The notes: generated from the sequence alone by a model not told the origin. A stretch of DNA of 46,743 bases from Solobacterium sp. (GCA_017469355.1 JAFUGM010000005.1:1-46743), one strand, 5' to 3'; counted from the stretch's first letter, positions 8,760 through 17,205 are shown. Translations and numbers: made by a program.

Positions 8760-9959
8760 TCAAAGATCACTGTCTGCTAACCATTGTCCGATATCAATGA
8801 TACGTATCCCTTCATATTGATACTCAGGGTGATGAGTTCTTGTGATCAGCAGTTTCGGATAGGCATTCTGGATCTTCAGCAGCGGAGCGACCTCTCGTTC
8901 AAAGGTCGTTTCTGAAAAAATGTCATCGGAAACCTGAATATAGAGCTCCTCGTTCCGTTTCTTCGCAACAAAATCAATCTCTTTCTGATATAGTTTTCCG
9001 ACGTATAATTCGTATCCCCGACGGAGCAATTCAATTGCGACCATATTTTCATATGCATGTCCATAATCCATGTTTACCGTACCCAGTTTTGCGTAACGGA
9101 ACACCGGATCACATACATAGTATTTGTCATTTGTTTCAAGATATCGTTTTCCTTTCAGGTCATAACGGCGCACTTTATAGAACAGAAAGGAATTACAGAT
9201 ATAGCTCATGTAATTGCCAATGGTCTTATTGTTGGTTGGAATGTTTTTCTTGATCAGGTTATCCGATATATTTTTTGACGAAGACAGGTTGGCAATATTA
9301 TCAAACATGAAATCAACGAGCTGATCGAACATGGCTTTATTGCGGATGTGGTATTTCTGCTGAATATCGCGGATGATCAATGTTTCATAAATTTCGTTGA
9401 TATAGTTGTATTTGTCTTCCTCATTCCTGTAAAGATAGGCTCCTGCCATACCACCCTCACGGAAATACTGATCAAATGCGGTTTCTGGATCATTAAGGTC
9501 ATAGTAGCGCATATATTCTCTCAAAGAGAACGGATAAACTTCAATTTCATATTGCCGCCCGACAAACAGGGTCGCAAGATCACTGCTGGATAAAAACGCA
9601 TTCGACCCAGTCAGGTAGATATCATAATTACCTGTCTCGTATAATCCATTGATTGCATCTTCAAAATTGTCACAACGCTGGATTTCGTCGATTAAAAGAA
9701 AATTCTGTTTGTCGTCAACCGTATGTTCTGCAACATATTCTTCCAGTTTCTCTGCTTCTCTGTAATTCCGGAATTCCTTCAGGTTGTAATTGATTTTGAT
9801 GATGGACGAGTCTTCGTGATTCTCCCTCAGATACTGCTCAAATGCATCAATCAGCTTTGATTTACCGCATCTTCGTACTCCGGTAATTATCTTAATATCT
9901 GGTGTACCGATTACATCGATTAGCTTCTGGAGGTAATAGTTTCGACTGATCAGCTTCAT
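8760..9959 (-). CDS. AAA ATPase with DUF4143 domain
   Basis: 399 aa from the ATG at 9959; this start follows AGAGGA at a good distance, while an upstream in-frame ATG overlaps the predicted -10 box and is unlikely. The AAA part has Walker A GVRRCGKSKL and Walker B LLIDEIQRC, then sensor-type LTGSNAFLSS. The C-terminal DUF4143 part ends with a restriction-endonuclease-like strand EIDFVAKKRNEELYIQV. These proteins are widespread, variably present and of uncertain role, often discussed with toxin-antitoxin or defence loci. It runs against the pot operon and shares only the short spacer with it. A second member lies at 28479. Confidence 0.85.
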   Translation of the reverse strand: MKLISRNYYLQKLIDVIGTPDIKIITGVRRCGKSKLIDAFEQYLRENHEDSSIIKINYNLKEFRNYREAEKLEEYVAEHTVDDKQNFLLIDEIQRCDNFEDAINGLYETGNYDIYLTGSNAFLSSSDLATLFVGRQYEIEVYPFSLREYMRYYDLNDPETAFDQYFREGGMAGAYLYRNEEDKYNYINEIYETLIIRDIQQKYHIRNKAMFDQLVDFMFDNIANLSSSKNISDNLIKKNIPTNNKTIGNYMSYICNSFLFYKVRRYDLKGKRYLETNDKYYVCDPVFRYAKLGTVNMDYGHAYENMVAIELLRRGYELYVGKLYQKEIDFVAKKRNEELYIQVSDDIFSETTFEREVAPLLKIQNAYPKLLITRTHHPEYQYEGIRIIDIGQWLADSDL

Positions 9960-9983
9960 TTTTGTATCGTCCTCTTTTTTCAA

Positions 9984-9989
9984 ATTATA
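9984..9989 (-). promoter_or_regulatory. -10 box of the DUF4143 gene
   Basis: TATAAT on the minus strand, 24 bases before the chosen ATG. The region where a -35 would lie is occupied by one arm of the long inverted repeat at 10006-10048 and has no clear TTGACA-like hexamer. Confidence 0.45.
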
Positions 9990-10005
9990 CATTGTGACTT
10001 GCGAT

Positions 10006-10048
10006 TCTACTTCTAACTTTTGAAAAATTTTTAAAAGTTAGAAGTAGA
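10006..10048. repeat. 16-bp perfect inverted repeat upstream of DUF4143 gene
   Basis: TCTACTTCTAACTTTT at 10006-10021 is perfectly complementary to AAAAGTTAGAAGTAGA at 10033-10048, with an AT-rich centre that can extend the pairing almost to closure. It overlaps the -35 area of the DUF4143 gene, so it could be an operator for a dimeric regulator, or a cruciform/hairpin. No T-run follows the right arm on either strand beyond ATT. Confidence 0.75.
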
Positions 10049-10159
10049 TTCATGATGAACACCTTGATTCATAGTGCGAAACAGGGAACGTTTCGGGCTG
10101 TGTAAACGATGTATGGATGCTTCACGGAGGACATTGGCAGTTAGATACACTTATAATGA

Positions 10160-10196
10160 TTGACAGTAAGCAGTTCTGACTTTAATTCTTAAGAAT
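10160..10196 (+). promoter_or_regulatory. Possible promoter and palindrome before the 116-aa gene
   Basis: TTGACA at 10160-10165 is followed at about 17 bases by a poor -10 (TAATTC) and by the perfect 12-base palindrome ATTCTTAAGAAT at 10185-10196. The palindrome would cover the transcription start if TTGACA is used. Confidence 0.35.
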
Positions 10197-10231
10197 AAAG
10201 CTAAGATAAAGCGTATAAAGCGGGGGTTCAT

Positions 10232-10582
10232 ATGGGATTATTTGACAAGTTTAAAAAGAAAGAATCAAGTCCATGGGATCGTGCTTACAAAGCAAATCCT
10301 CAATTTTATGCGAAAGATAATGGAACTCCGTTTGGGGCATTTGCGCTTAGAGAGGGAACAGATACTATTCTCCCAAAAGTACTGAATTATGCAGTAGATG
10401 GGAAAGCAATTTCCGATTATAGGCTTATGCTTGTAAGCACCACAAAAGATAATGTTCTCGGGGATTGTGAATACTTTGAGGCATTAAAACGATTAGAAAG
10501 CTATGTCATTGATTCAAATGATCATGAAGTGTTAGTAAGAGGTCTGTCATTAGAGGAACTGGAAACTATCGTTGGTAGATAA
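10232..10582 (+). CDS. Small protein of unknown function
   Basis: 116 aa, preceded by GCGGGGG 5 bases before the ATG and followed by a clear terminator, so it is a real single-gene unit. The N-terminus MGLFDKFKKKESS is a basic amphipathic start often seen in small soluble or membrane-surface proteins. The rest has alternating hydrophobic strands (GAFALREGTDTILPKVLNYAV, DYRLMLVSTT) and a helical C-terminus. I recognise no domain, signal peptide or metal motif. It is more AT-rich than the pot genes, so it may be acquired. Confidence 0.7.
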   Translation: MGLFDKFKKKESSPWDRAYKANPQFYAKDNGTPFGAFALREGTDTILPKVLNYAVDGKAISDYRLMLVSTTKDNVLGDCEYFEALKRLESYVIDSNDHEVLVRGLSLEELETIVGR

Positions 10583-10619
10583 GAGTTTTGATGAACATAT
10601 ATGGCCTTATAACTCATTC

Positions 10620-10650
10620 AGAGAAGATTCAAACGTCTTCTCTTTTTTTC
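10620..10650 (+). terminator. Terminator of the 116-aa gene
   Basis: AGAGAAGA and TCTTCTCT form an 8-base stem around TTCAAACG, followed by a run of seven T. Confidence 0.9.
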
Positions 10651-10751
10651 TGTGGAGAATACCGTCATTCGATGAATGAATTAAGAAACATTTTGAGCAG
10701 TACATAGAAACTATGAATGGTATCTTAAACGCAGGTTCATGTACTTTAAGA

Positions 10752-10757
10752 TATAAT
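10752..10757 (+). promoter_or_regulatory. -10 box of GH9 gene
   Basis: TATAAT lies 9 bases before the ATG at 10767. No good -35 is visible at 16-18 bases. No Shine-Dalgarno sequence is present between it and the ATG. Confidence 0.45.
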
Positions 10758-10766
10758 TCATTCGTT

Positions 10767-13064
10767 ATGAAACAGCGTCTTCGTAAACCAAACAGCCGTT
10801 ATGGTTGGAATGTGGCAGTAATGATTGTTGTGTTACTGCTCTTTGATATTGTCGTGCTTGCGGTAGGTCTGCATCGCACCCGGGGTGTGGCAGAGCCTGT
10901 CGAACCGGAACCCAGTAATGAACCGATCGTAATCACAGAACCCGAACCGATCGTTCCGGAGGAGCCGGTTGTAATTGAGATTCCGGAAGTGAATCCGATT
11001 CTTTCACTGAACTACCATCGGGAGCCATATGAAGCAGAAGATCCTTCTGAAGGATTTGTAAGTGAGTGGTATGTCACCTATGAAGCGCCTGCCTATGCGG
11101 AGGCACAGAATACGTATGAAACCATTCAGGCATCCATTCTGACTCCAGGAAGCTCAGCGAATGCAGTACAGATTTCCCGATGGGGAATTCCTCTGGAATC
11201 CGGGAAGACCTATACGGTGTTCTTTAATCTTTCTTCCTCAGTCAATGGCACAGTTGGCTTAAAAGCCTATAACGGAGATACTGGTGTGGAGTACAGTTCC
11301 TCCCAGTTTCCTGCTACGCAAGAGCCTTCCTACTATGAATACAGCTTCAGCGTGCCTGCAGGGAAAGGGGGGTATAATGGCGTACTTGCGTTCCAGGCCG
11401 GAACTCTTGGGGTAGCAGAAGGCAGTACGGTTACGATTCATGCGCTGCGCTTAGTAGGGCAGGATGATAATGCGGCGGTACGTACCAACCAGGTTGGATA
11501 TTATGCAGAGCAACAGAAGCGCTGCACGTTTATTTACAGCTGCGGGGACTTATTTGATGTGGTAAACGCAGAAACTGGTGCGATTGCCTATTCTGGGGCG
11601 ATCGTTCACCGCATGGAAGATAACGCAGTAAATGAAACAGATTATTATGGTGACTTCACCAATCTGAGAGTCCCCGGTACGTATTTCATCCGCTCACAGA
11701 ATGGACTTGTGTCCCATACTTTTACGATTGAAGCTGACCCATATGAAGACCTTCGAAATAAGGCGCTTTTGATGTTAAGTTACCAACGGTGCGGAAGTGA
11801 ATTAGGGGAATGGGCTGGGCAGTTAAGCCATGCGGAGTGCCATACGTCGCAAGCAACGCTCTTTCTTACCGATGTCGTAAAAGATGTTCATGGCGGCTGG
11901 CATGATGCGGGAGATTTTGGCCGGTATGTTTCTACCGGAGCTAAGGCAGTCAATGACCTGTTATTAGCGTATCTTTCTGCCCCGGAACTGTTTTCGGATG
12001 CGATTGAAGGACCGGACAGCGGGAATGGAATTCCCGATATCCTGGATGAAGCACGGTATGAACTGGAATGGATGATGCGGATGCAGGAAGAAGACGGGGG
12101 ACTCTTCTGTAAAGTGACCTCTCAGAGCTTTCCTTCTGATACGACATCCCCGGAAGCTGATAATTTGCCGTTGTATTTACTGGCATCGGATACAGTATCT
12201 ACTGCCGATGCGGCGGGGTCCTTTGCGATTGCCTATCTTGCGTTTCAGGAAGTAGATCCTGGGTTTGCGGAAACCTGTTTAGCATGCGCAGAGAAAGCGG
12301 AACGCTATCTTCATTCCAAGAAGAACTATGTTTTGACGGTTAACCCAATGGATTTCTCCACTGGACAATATCTGGATGACGGGGATCGGGATGGGCGGTT
12401 TACCGCATATCTTGCCTTATATGCCGCAACGGGAGAAACCAGATATCTTGATGAGGCGAAGGGAATCTATGAAGATGAGCCGTCCTGCGTGAATTTTGTC
12501 TCCTGGAATAATAACGGCATGTATGGTGTGTATCTCTTTTTGACGAATGCTGAGGCGAAGGATACAGACCCGGAGTTTTATGAAGCAATGGAAGATGCCT
12601 TGAAGGCATCTGCGGATCATCTGGTTTCTGCATCTGAGGGGTCTGGATATGAAAATGCCAATGCGATCTATGAGTGGGGCAGTAATGCCTATACCGCAAA
12701 TGATGGCATTGTGTTATCTATGGCATATCATGTCTTTGGAAAGCAGATATACCAGCAGACCGCAGTAGAGCAGATTAACTATCTGCTTGGTAGAAACAGC
12801 CTGGATCTCTGCTTTGTTTCGGGCTTTGGGAACCGCTCACCCAAACATCAGCATAATCGGCTTGCATCAGCTAAGGGGACCAGTATTCCAGGGGCTTTGT
12901 CCGGTGGCCCGGATGCGTCTAGAGAAGATGATGTGACTGAGGTGATGGACTGGAATACGCCTCCGGCAAGAATGTATGCGGATGAGTATGGAAGCTATTC
13001 CACCAATGAAATTGCGATCTACTATAACAGTGCCTTGTTATATCTGTTAGCTTCTGTATCATAA
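10767..13064 (+). CDS. Membrane-anchored glycoside hydrolase family 9 (endoglucanase-like)
   Basis: 765 aa from MKQRLRKPNSRY; an in-frame ATG 54 bases upstream lies before the -10 box and is unlikely. A single helix (about 17-38) anchors the N-terminus, then comes a Pro/Glu linker (EPVEPEPSNEP), a CBM4/9-like beta domain (about 80-235), a CelD_N Ig-like domain opening with RTNQVGYY, and the GH9 alpha-barrel. Catalytic signatures are present: GGWHDAGDFG with Asp380 and Asp383, HQHNR at 694-698, and NEIAIYYNSA with Glu748 as acid. It should cleave beta-glucan chains outside the cell while tethered to it. It lacks dockerin or SLH modules. Transcribed alone, just before the tRNA pair. Confidence 0.9.
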   Translation: MKQRLRKPNSRYGWNVAVMIVVLLLFDIVVLAVGLHRTRGVAEPVEPEPSNEPIVITEPEPIVPEEPVVIEIPEVNPILSLNYHREPYEAEDPSEGFVSEWYVTYEAPAYAEAQNTYETIQASILTPGSSANAVQISRWGIPLESGKTYTVFFNLSSSVNGTVGLKAYNGDTGVEYSSSQFPATQEPSYYEYSFSVPAGKGGYNGVLAFQAGTLGVAEGSTVTIHALRLVGQDDNAAVRTNQVGYYAEQQKRCTFIYSCGDLFDVVNAETGAIAYSGAIVHRMEDNAVNETDYYGDFTNLRVPGTYFIRSQNGLVSHTFTIEADPYEDLRNKALLMLSYQRCGSELGEWAGQLSHAECHTSQATLFLTDVVKDVHGGWHDAGDFGRYVSTGAKAVNDLLLAYLSAPELFSDAIEGPDSGNGIPDILDEARYELEWMMRMQEEDGGLFCKVTSQSFPSDTTSPEADNLPLYLLASDTVSTADAAGSFAIAYLAFQEVDPGFAETCLACAEKAERYLHSKKNYVLTVNPMDFSTGQYLDDGDRDGRFTAYLALYAATGETRYLDEAKGIYEDEPSCVNFVSWNNNGMYGVYLFLTNAEAKDTDPEFYEAMEDALKASADHLVSASEGSGYENANAIYEWGSNAYTANDGIVLSMAYHVFGKQIYQQTAVEQINYLLGRNSLDLCFVSGFGNRSPKHQHNRLASAKGTSIPGALSGGPDASREDDVTEVMDWNTPPARMYADEYGSYSTNEIAIYYNSALLYLLASVS

Positions 13065-13124
13065 GAGATATACTCGATATAGGAAAAATATCTAGGATTT
13101 TCGGTTTTTCCATCGGAGTTCTTA

Positions 13125-13153
13125 TTGAAAAGAAAGTTGGTCTGTTATAAAAT
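13125..13153 (+). promoter_or_regulatory. tRNA promoter
   Basis: TTGAAA, 17-base spacer, TAAAAT, starting transcription about 12 bases before tRNA-Cys. Both tRNAs probably come from this promoter. Confidence 0.6.
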
Positions 13154-13171
13154 GATTTGGCACTGAAGGAT

Positions 13172-13245
13172 GGTTCCTTAGCCAAGTGGTAAGGCAACAG
13201 ACTGCAACTCTGTGATCGCCGGTTCAAGTCCGGCAGGAACCTCCA
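13172..13245 (+). tRNA. tRNA-Cys (anticodon GCA)
   Basis: 74 bases including encoded CCA. Acceptor GGTTCCT/AGGAACC, D arm with AAGTGGTAAGGC, anticodon stem ACAGA/TCTGT with loop CTGCAAC (anticodon GCA), and T arm CCGG-TTCAAGT-CCGG. All stems pair. Confidence 0.97.
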
Positions 13246-13257
13246 TTTTTTTCTTCC

Positions 13258-13344
13258 GGGGACATGGCGGAATCGGCAGACGCAACGGACTTAAAATCCG
13301 TTGGTGGCAACACCGTGCGGGTTCAAGTCCCGCTGTCCCCACCA
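13258..13344 (+). tRNA. tRNA-Leu (anticodon TAA)
   Basis: 87 bases including CCA. Acceptor GGGGACA/TGTCCCC, anticodon stem ACGGA/TCCGT with loop CTTAAAA (anticodon TAA), and a long variable arm TGGTGGCAACACCG as in class II tRNAs. It lies 12 bases after tRNA-Cys. The accessory region starts just beyond it. Confidence 0.97.
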
Positions 13345-13353
13345 GTTGTAAGT

Positions 13354-13388
13354 AAAGCGCTGCTGTCTATCAGGATGGTGGCGCTTTT
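13354..13388 (+). terminator. Terminator after tRNA pair
   Basis: AAAGCGC and GCGCTTT form a 7-base stem around a 20-base loop and the 3' side ends in a T-run. Confidence 0.6.
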
Positions 13389-13621
13389 CGTATGTGCAGG
13401 TTTTATCCACATACGAGTAAAAGAGATTATGCATAAGGAATCCTGTGGGTGAAAGATCAAATGCATAGATGTATGACTTGGGCACTGCTGTTTTTCTCCA
13501 TTCCGAACCAAATAGCAACTTGAAAATATGATATTTGTAAAAAATATGCAAATAATTGATTTATGGATTTGAAATTCCAGCTGAATGGTAGTATCTTGTG
13601 TGTACGGTAAGGAGAACCATT

Positions 13622-14875
13622 ATGTTGTTACAGTTCAATGTGAAGAACTTCCTGTCGATCAAAGATGAAGTAACACTGACTGCGTTTGCTAATGCGAGTA
13701 AAGAACACGAAGATAATCTGATTGTTTCAGGAAGAGAACGAATCCTGCCAACTCTGGCACTCTATGGAGCTAATGCGGCGGGAAAGTCAAATATTTTCAA
13801 AGCACTCACTGCTGCTATTCTGCTGGTTAGAAGATCAAACACGCTTCAGATCAATATGTCTACGGGGGTTGAACCATTTCTATTCGATGAAAAGACACAG
13901 AATGAGAAGACAAAAATGGATTTCCTCTTTGTTCATAATGGAAAGAAATATGAATACGGATTTCTCGCAGATACCAACTATATTTATGAAGAGTATCTTT
14001 ATGAATATAAGTCTTCCCGACCGACAATGATATTTGAACGCTCCGAGGTGACGAATTACAAGTTCACTTCATCATACAGGCATCTTTCTGAATATCAGTC
14101 CAAGAACACTTCCAATAAACTCTTTCTTTGCACAGCCACCTCATGGAATTGCGAAGAAACACGCGATGCGTATTTATGGTTCGCTGAAGGCATTGATACC
14201 TATGATCAACTGGCAATTCAGAACAATCAGTTTCTGGAGTACCTGGATCGCAATAAAAACCGCCCTGAAGCAAAAGAATTTCTCCTTTCCATGCTTAAGC
14301 ATGCGGAGATTAATATTCAGGATTATGAGTTTGAATCAAATATAATTGATAACCCTGCGATTCCTTTTCCTCCAGGAATTCAGATCGATCGGGTAATGTT
14401 AGCGAATGTGAAACAGTATCGTCTGGACACGATTCATCAAATTGAGCAGAGTGATGGCAGTATTAAGAATTATAAGCTGTCATTTGATCATGAATCGGAC
14501 GGAACAATGTTGCTGTTTGCATACGGTCCGATCATTATGGAAGCTTTAGAAAAAGGAAGAACGATTATTATTGATGAACTGGATAATAGTCTGCATCCAA
14601 ATCTTTCGAAATACCTGATCGAGTTATTCAACGATAAAGAGGTGAATCGAAACGGAGCGCAGCTAATATTCAATTCCCATGATATCAGCCTTCTGGATTT
14701 ATCTTTATTCCGCAGAGATCAGATATATTTTGTTGAAAAAGATAATCGTACCGGAGTAACAGATCTTTATTCTCTGGCAGATTTTTCTCCCAGAAAATCT
14801 GAGAACATTCAAAAGGGTTATTTGCAGGGACGATATGGGGCGATTCCTTTCCCTGAAGGGGGAATTGAATGGTAA
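13622..14875 (+). CDS. AAA ATPase, RloA/AbiLi-like (AAA_15/21)
   Basis: 417 aa from MLLQFNVKNFLSIKD, which follows AAGGAGA; the family usually begins with exactly this LLxFxVxNFxSIKD strand. Walker A GANAAGKS is at 49-56, Walker B IIIDELDNSLHP with Asp318/Glu319, and a switch histidine in NSHDISLLD. The layout (SMC/ABC-type head with an intervening helical segment) is that of the DNA-sensing ATPases of OLD, PARIS and AbiL/RloAB-type defence systems. The next gene overlaps by 7 bases and encodes RloB, which fixes the assignment. Probable role: sensor ATPase that controls the RloB effector after phage infection. Confidence 0.85.
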   Translation: MLLQFNVKNFLSIKDEVTLTAFANASKEHEDNLIVSGRERILPTLALYGANAAGKSNIFKALTAAILLVRRSNTLQINMSTGVEPFLFDEKTQNEKTKMDFLFVHNGKKYEYGFLADTNYIYEEYLYEYKSSRPTMIFERSEVTNYKFTSSYRHLSEYQSKNTSNKLFLCTATSWNCEETRDAYLWFAEGIDTYDQLAIQNNQFLEYLDRNKNRPEAKEFLLSMLKHAEINIQDYEFESNIIDNPAIPFPPGIQIDRVMLANVKQYRLDTIHQIEQSDGSIKNYKLSFDHESDGTMLLFAYGPIIMEALEKGRTIIIDELDNSLHPNLSKYLIELFNDKEVNRNGAQLIFNSHDISLLDLSLFRRDQIYFVEKDNRTGVTDLYSLADFSPRKSENIQKGYLQGRYGAIPFPEGGIEW

Positions 14876-15510
14876 AGAGAATTAGAAAGGTGACTAAGAA
14901 CCACCCAACCAGAGAGAGAAAGAAAATCATAGTTGTCGGAACAGAAGGAAATAATAAAACGGAAACGCTGTATCTCCGTAATATTGAAAGTACACAATCA
15001 AGATTTCATTTCATATTTGCTTCTGGAAATGATACTGATCCAGTGAAAATTGTAAGGAATACGATTAAGAAAGCGAAAGAAGAAGAGATATCGGTACGAC
15101 GTGGGGATATGGCGATAAGTATTTTTGATCTGGATCTGGACAGTTCTAAGAGAGAACAGTTCACTCGGGCAAAAAACATTAGCGCTTCAAATAATGTGAT
15201 GATCATATCATCGAATCCCTGCTTTGAAGTGTGGTACTTAGAGCACTTTGGGTATACAAGCAGACAATTCAACTCCAATGCTGAATTAATTACGGAATTA
15301 AAGAGGCGTGACTCAAAATACGAAAAGAACTTCTGCAATTTTGAAGTGCTTTATCCTAATACTGACCAAGCAATCAAGAATTGTAAAAAGCTTGATGACT
15401 ATCATAGAAAGAATTCATCAGAAGAGTTGTTCGAGTTTAATCATCCCAGGACGGATATGTACAAAATTGTTGAATTGCTGATCGATGAAAGTGATAGGAA
15501 GAAGGCATAA
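14869..15510 (+). CDS. RloB family protein (TOPRIM-like effector)
   Basis: 213 aa. VVGTEGNNKTETLYL (Glu26, Glu32) is the conserved glutamate block, SIFDLDLD (Asp87-Asp91) the acidic pair, and SNPCFEVWYLEHF the signature of RloB proteins. The glutamate plus DxD pattern is that of TOPRIM-type metal-dependent nucleases. It overlaps the ATPase gene by 7 bases (ATG inside the end of the upstream frame), so both are made together. RloA/RloB pairs were first noted in restriction loci and the pair resembles AbiL; I infer that ATPase plus nuclease give abortive defence. Confidence 0.85.
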   Translation: MVKRIRKVTKNHPTRERKKIIVVGTEGNNKTETLYLRNIESTQSRFHFIFASGNDTDPVKIVRNTIKKAKEEEISVRRGDMAISIFDLDLDSSKREQFTRAKNISASNNVMIISSNPCFEVWYLEHFGYTSRQFNSNAELITELKRRDSKYEKNFCNFEVLYPNTDQAIKNCKKLDDYHRKNSSEELFEFNHPRTDMYKIVELLIDESDRKKA

Positions 15511-15565
15511 TTTCAAAAGTGCGTTAGCGATGTTTCGATTAACCACAATTATTTACAGCAGAAAA

Positions 15566-15787
15566 TATGTTTGTATCTTTGGATAAAGATATAATCGGAA
15601 TGATCGTATAGTCACAGAAAGCCAAAGTAGTTTTGGCTGTACAGCTGGACATAGTAAGGAATCGACGGTCTATGGCACTTATCAGCCCAATGAGTTGATC
15701 CATAATCTGATTAATACGCATAAGGAAGGGGGATGTATGCCTGCTGACCTGTATAACCTTAATTCCCTGAATGACCAATTAAGATGA
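15566..15787 (+). pseudogene. Decayed coding fragment
   Basis: In the 379-base gap after rloB a protein-like reading MFVSLDKDIIGMIV begins at the ATG 15566 and stops at TAG, but another frame takes over at the same point with VTESQSSFGCTAG, then VYGTYQPNELIHNLI and ends NSLNDQLR at 15787. Joined across a one-base shift near 15608 they give about 73 residues of plausible globular sequence. I do not recognise the family. It could also be chance, since no ribosome binding site is clear. Confidence 0.35.
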
Positions 15788-15889
15788 GGTATCACATCGA
15801 GTCAGCAGTGCAGATAACAAAATGTGATTGTAAATACAAAGAGTAAAATGGTCTTAAATACTCAATTCAAATCAGTATGAGGAGGTGCG

Positions 15890-16915
15890 ATGAAAGCGTT
15901 ATTTATTGGAGGTACTGGCACGATCAGTGCGGCAGTTGTCAGAAGACTGGTAGAAGAACTTAATTGGGAAGTATGGCTCATTAACCGTGGTAACCGCAGG
16001 ATTATTGAGTCAGACAGAGTACATACCATTATTGCGGATATCAATGATGAAGCCGATGTGGCCGAAAAGATTGAAGGTCTTTCCTTTGATAGCGTATGTG
16101 AGTTTATTGGCTTTACGGTAGAGCAGGTGGAACGTGATTATCGTCTTTTTCATGGCAAGACAAGACAGTATATCTATACGAGTTCTGCTTCTGCCTATCA
16201 TAAGCCGGCGGCGGATTATCGGATTACTGAAGGTACGACACTCGCAAATCCATACTGGCAGTATTCAAGAGACAAGATTGCCTGTGAAGAATTCCTGATG
16301 AAGAAATACCGGGAAGAAGGCTTCCCTGTAACAATCGTTCGTCCCAGCCATACCTATGATGAGCGGCATATTCCGCTTGGAGTTCATGGGAAGAATGGAT
16401 TCTGGCAGGTGATAAAGCGAATGCAGGAAGGAAAGCCTGTCATCATACAGGGAGATGGGACATCTCTCTGGCATCTTACGTTCAATTCGGATTTCGCCAT
16501 CGGCTATACCGGACTCATGGGAAATCGTCATGCGATTGGAGAAGCATTTCATATTACGGGGGATGAAGTGCTGACATGGAATCAGATCTATGCGACGATC
16601 GCGGATGCATTAGGAGTTGAACTTAAGGCATATCACGTCGCATCGGAATTCCTTGCGGCAGTAGGGGATAAGTACGGATATGATTTTACGGGCAGTCTTG
16701 TTGGAGATAAGTCTGTTTCCGTACACTTTGATACACAAAAGGTAAAGCGCCTTGCGCCTGATATGGGAACTCATGTTCCATTTCATCAGGGAGTCAGGAT
16801 CGCATTGGAGTATATCTGTTCTCATCCGGAAGAATGCCAGAAAGAAGATCCTGAATTTGACGCCTGGTGTGACAGGGTAATTGAAGCCCAGGAACATGCA
16901 AAAGAAGCGATCTGA
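15890..16915 (+). CDS. NAD-dependent epimerase/dehydratase (extended SDR)
   Basis: 341 aa. The Rossmann start KALFIGGTGTISAAVV has the dinucleotide-binding glycines, D49-type acidic residues follow (IIADINDEADV), the active-site serine block is YTSSASAYHKP, and YSRDK supplies a YxxxK pair. The overall pattern is that of isoflavone-reductase/CSP41-like extended SDRs acting on nucleotide sugars or similar. GAGGAGGTGCG gives a strong ribosome binding site. It is the only metabolic-looking gene of the island and has its own hairpin at the 3' end, so it is probably a separate transcript. Confidence 0.85.
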   Translation: MKALFIGGTGTISAAVVRRLVEELNWEVWLINRGNRRIIESDRVHTIIADINDEADVAEKIEGLSFDSVCEFIGFTVEQVERDYRLFHGKTRQYIYTSSASAYHKPAADYRITEGTTLANPYWQYSRDKIACEEFLMKKYREEGFPVTIVRPSHTYDERHIPLGVHGKNGFWQVIKRMQEGKPVIIQGDGTSLWHLTFNSDFAIGYTGLMGNRHAIGEAFHITGDEVLTWNQIYATIADALGVELKAYHVASEFLAAVGDKYGYDFTGSLVGDKSVSVHFDTQKVKRLAPDMGTHVPFHQGVRIALEYICSHPEECQKEDPEFDAWCDRVIEAQEHAKEAI

Positions 16916-16935
16916 GAACTTATGATAGAACCTAT

Positions 16936-16970
16936 ACTGCCGGAGGATAGTAAGCCAGTCCTCCGACAGT
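16936..16970 (+). terminator. Hairpin after SDR gene
   Basis: ACTGCCGGAGGA pairs with TCCTCCGACAGT (11 of 12 pairs) around an 11-base loop, followed by AATTTCTA. The weak T-run makes terminator function less certain. Confidence 0.6.
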
Positions 16971-17031
16971 AATTTCTATGGAACAATGTGTTATCATGCG
17001 CATCTTGTTTGCGATTCTGTTCGGCGTTTTC

Positions 17032-17108
17032 GGAAAAATGTGTAGGAACCAGGTCAAAAACCCCGGAAAAATGTGCAGAGAACAGGCAAAAAACCTTGGA
17101 AAAATGTG
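17032..17108. repeat. 33-bp tandem repeat, 2.3 copies
   Basis: GGAAAAATGTG recurs at 17032, 17065 and 17098, a period of exactly 33 bases. By hand count the first two full units match at 25 of 33 positions; the third is cut after the core. The period is a multiple of three and both strands stay open through it (minus strand reads HIFPxFxxxxL repeats), but I see no convincing gene with a ribosome binding site. Lies between the SDR and zinc-ribbon genes. Confidence 0.85.
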
Positions 17109-17205
17109 TTTTCCTTGATGAGAGAGATCATGTACATACATATTGGCAGTTTTTTTGCCAGGAGAGTTCATTACTCTATTTTCATAGGGAAAAGGAGTAT
17201 GTTTC

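Noticed and set aside
13258-13344. tRNA-Leu as attL of an integrative element
   Set aside because: No integrase gene and no second copy of the tRNA end found by eye; kept only as a general hypothesis.
17032-17108. CRISPR array
   Set aside because: Repeats are directly adjacent, only 2.3 copies, with no unique spacers and no cas genes.
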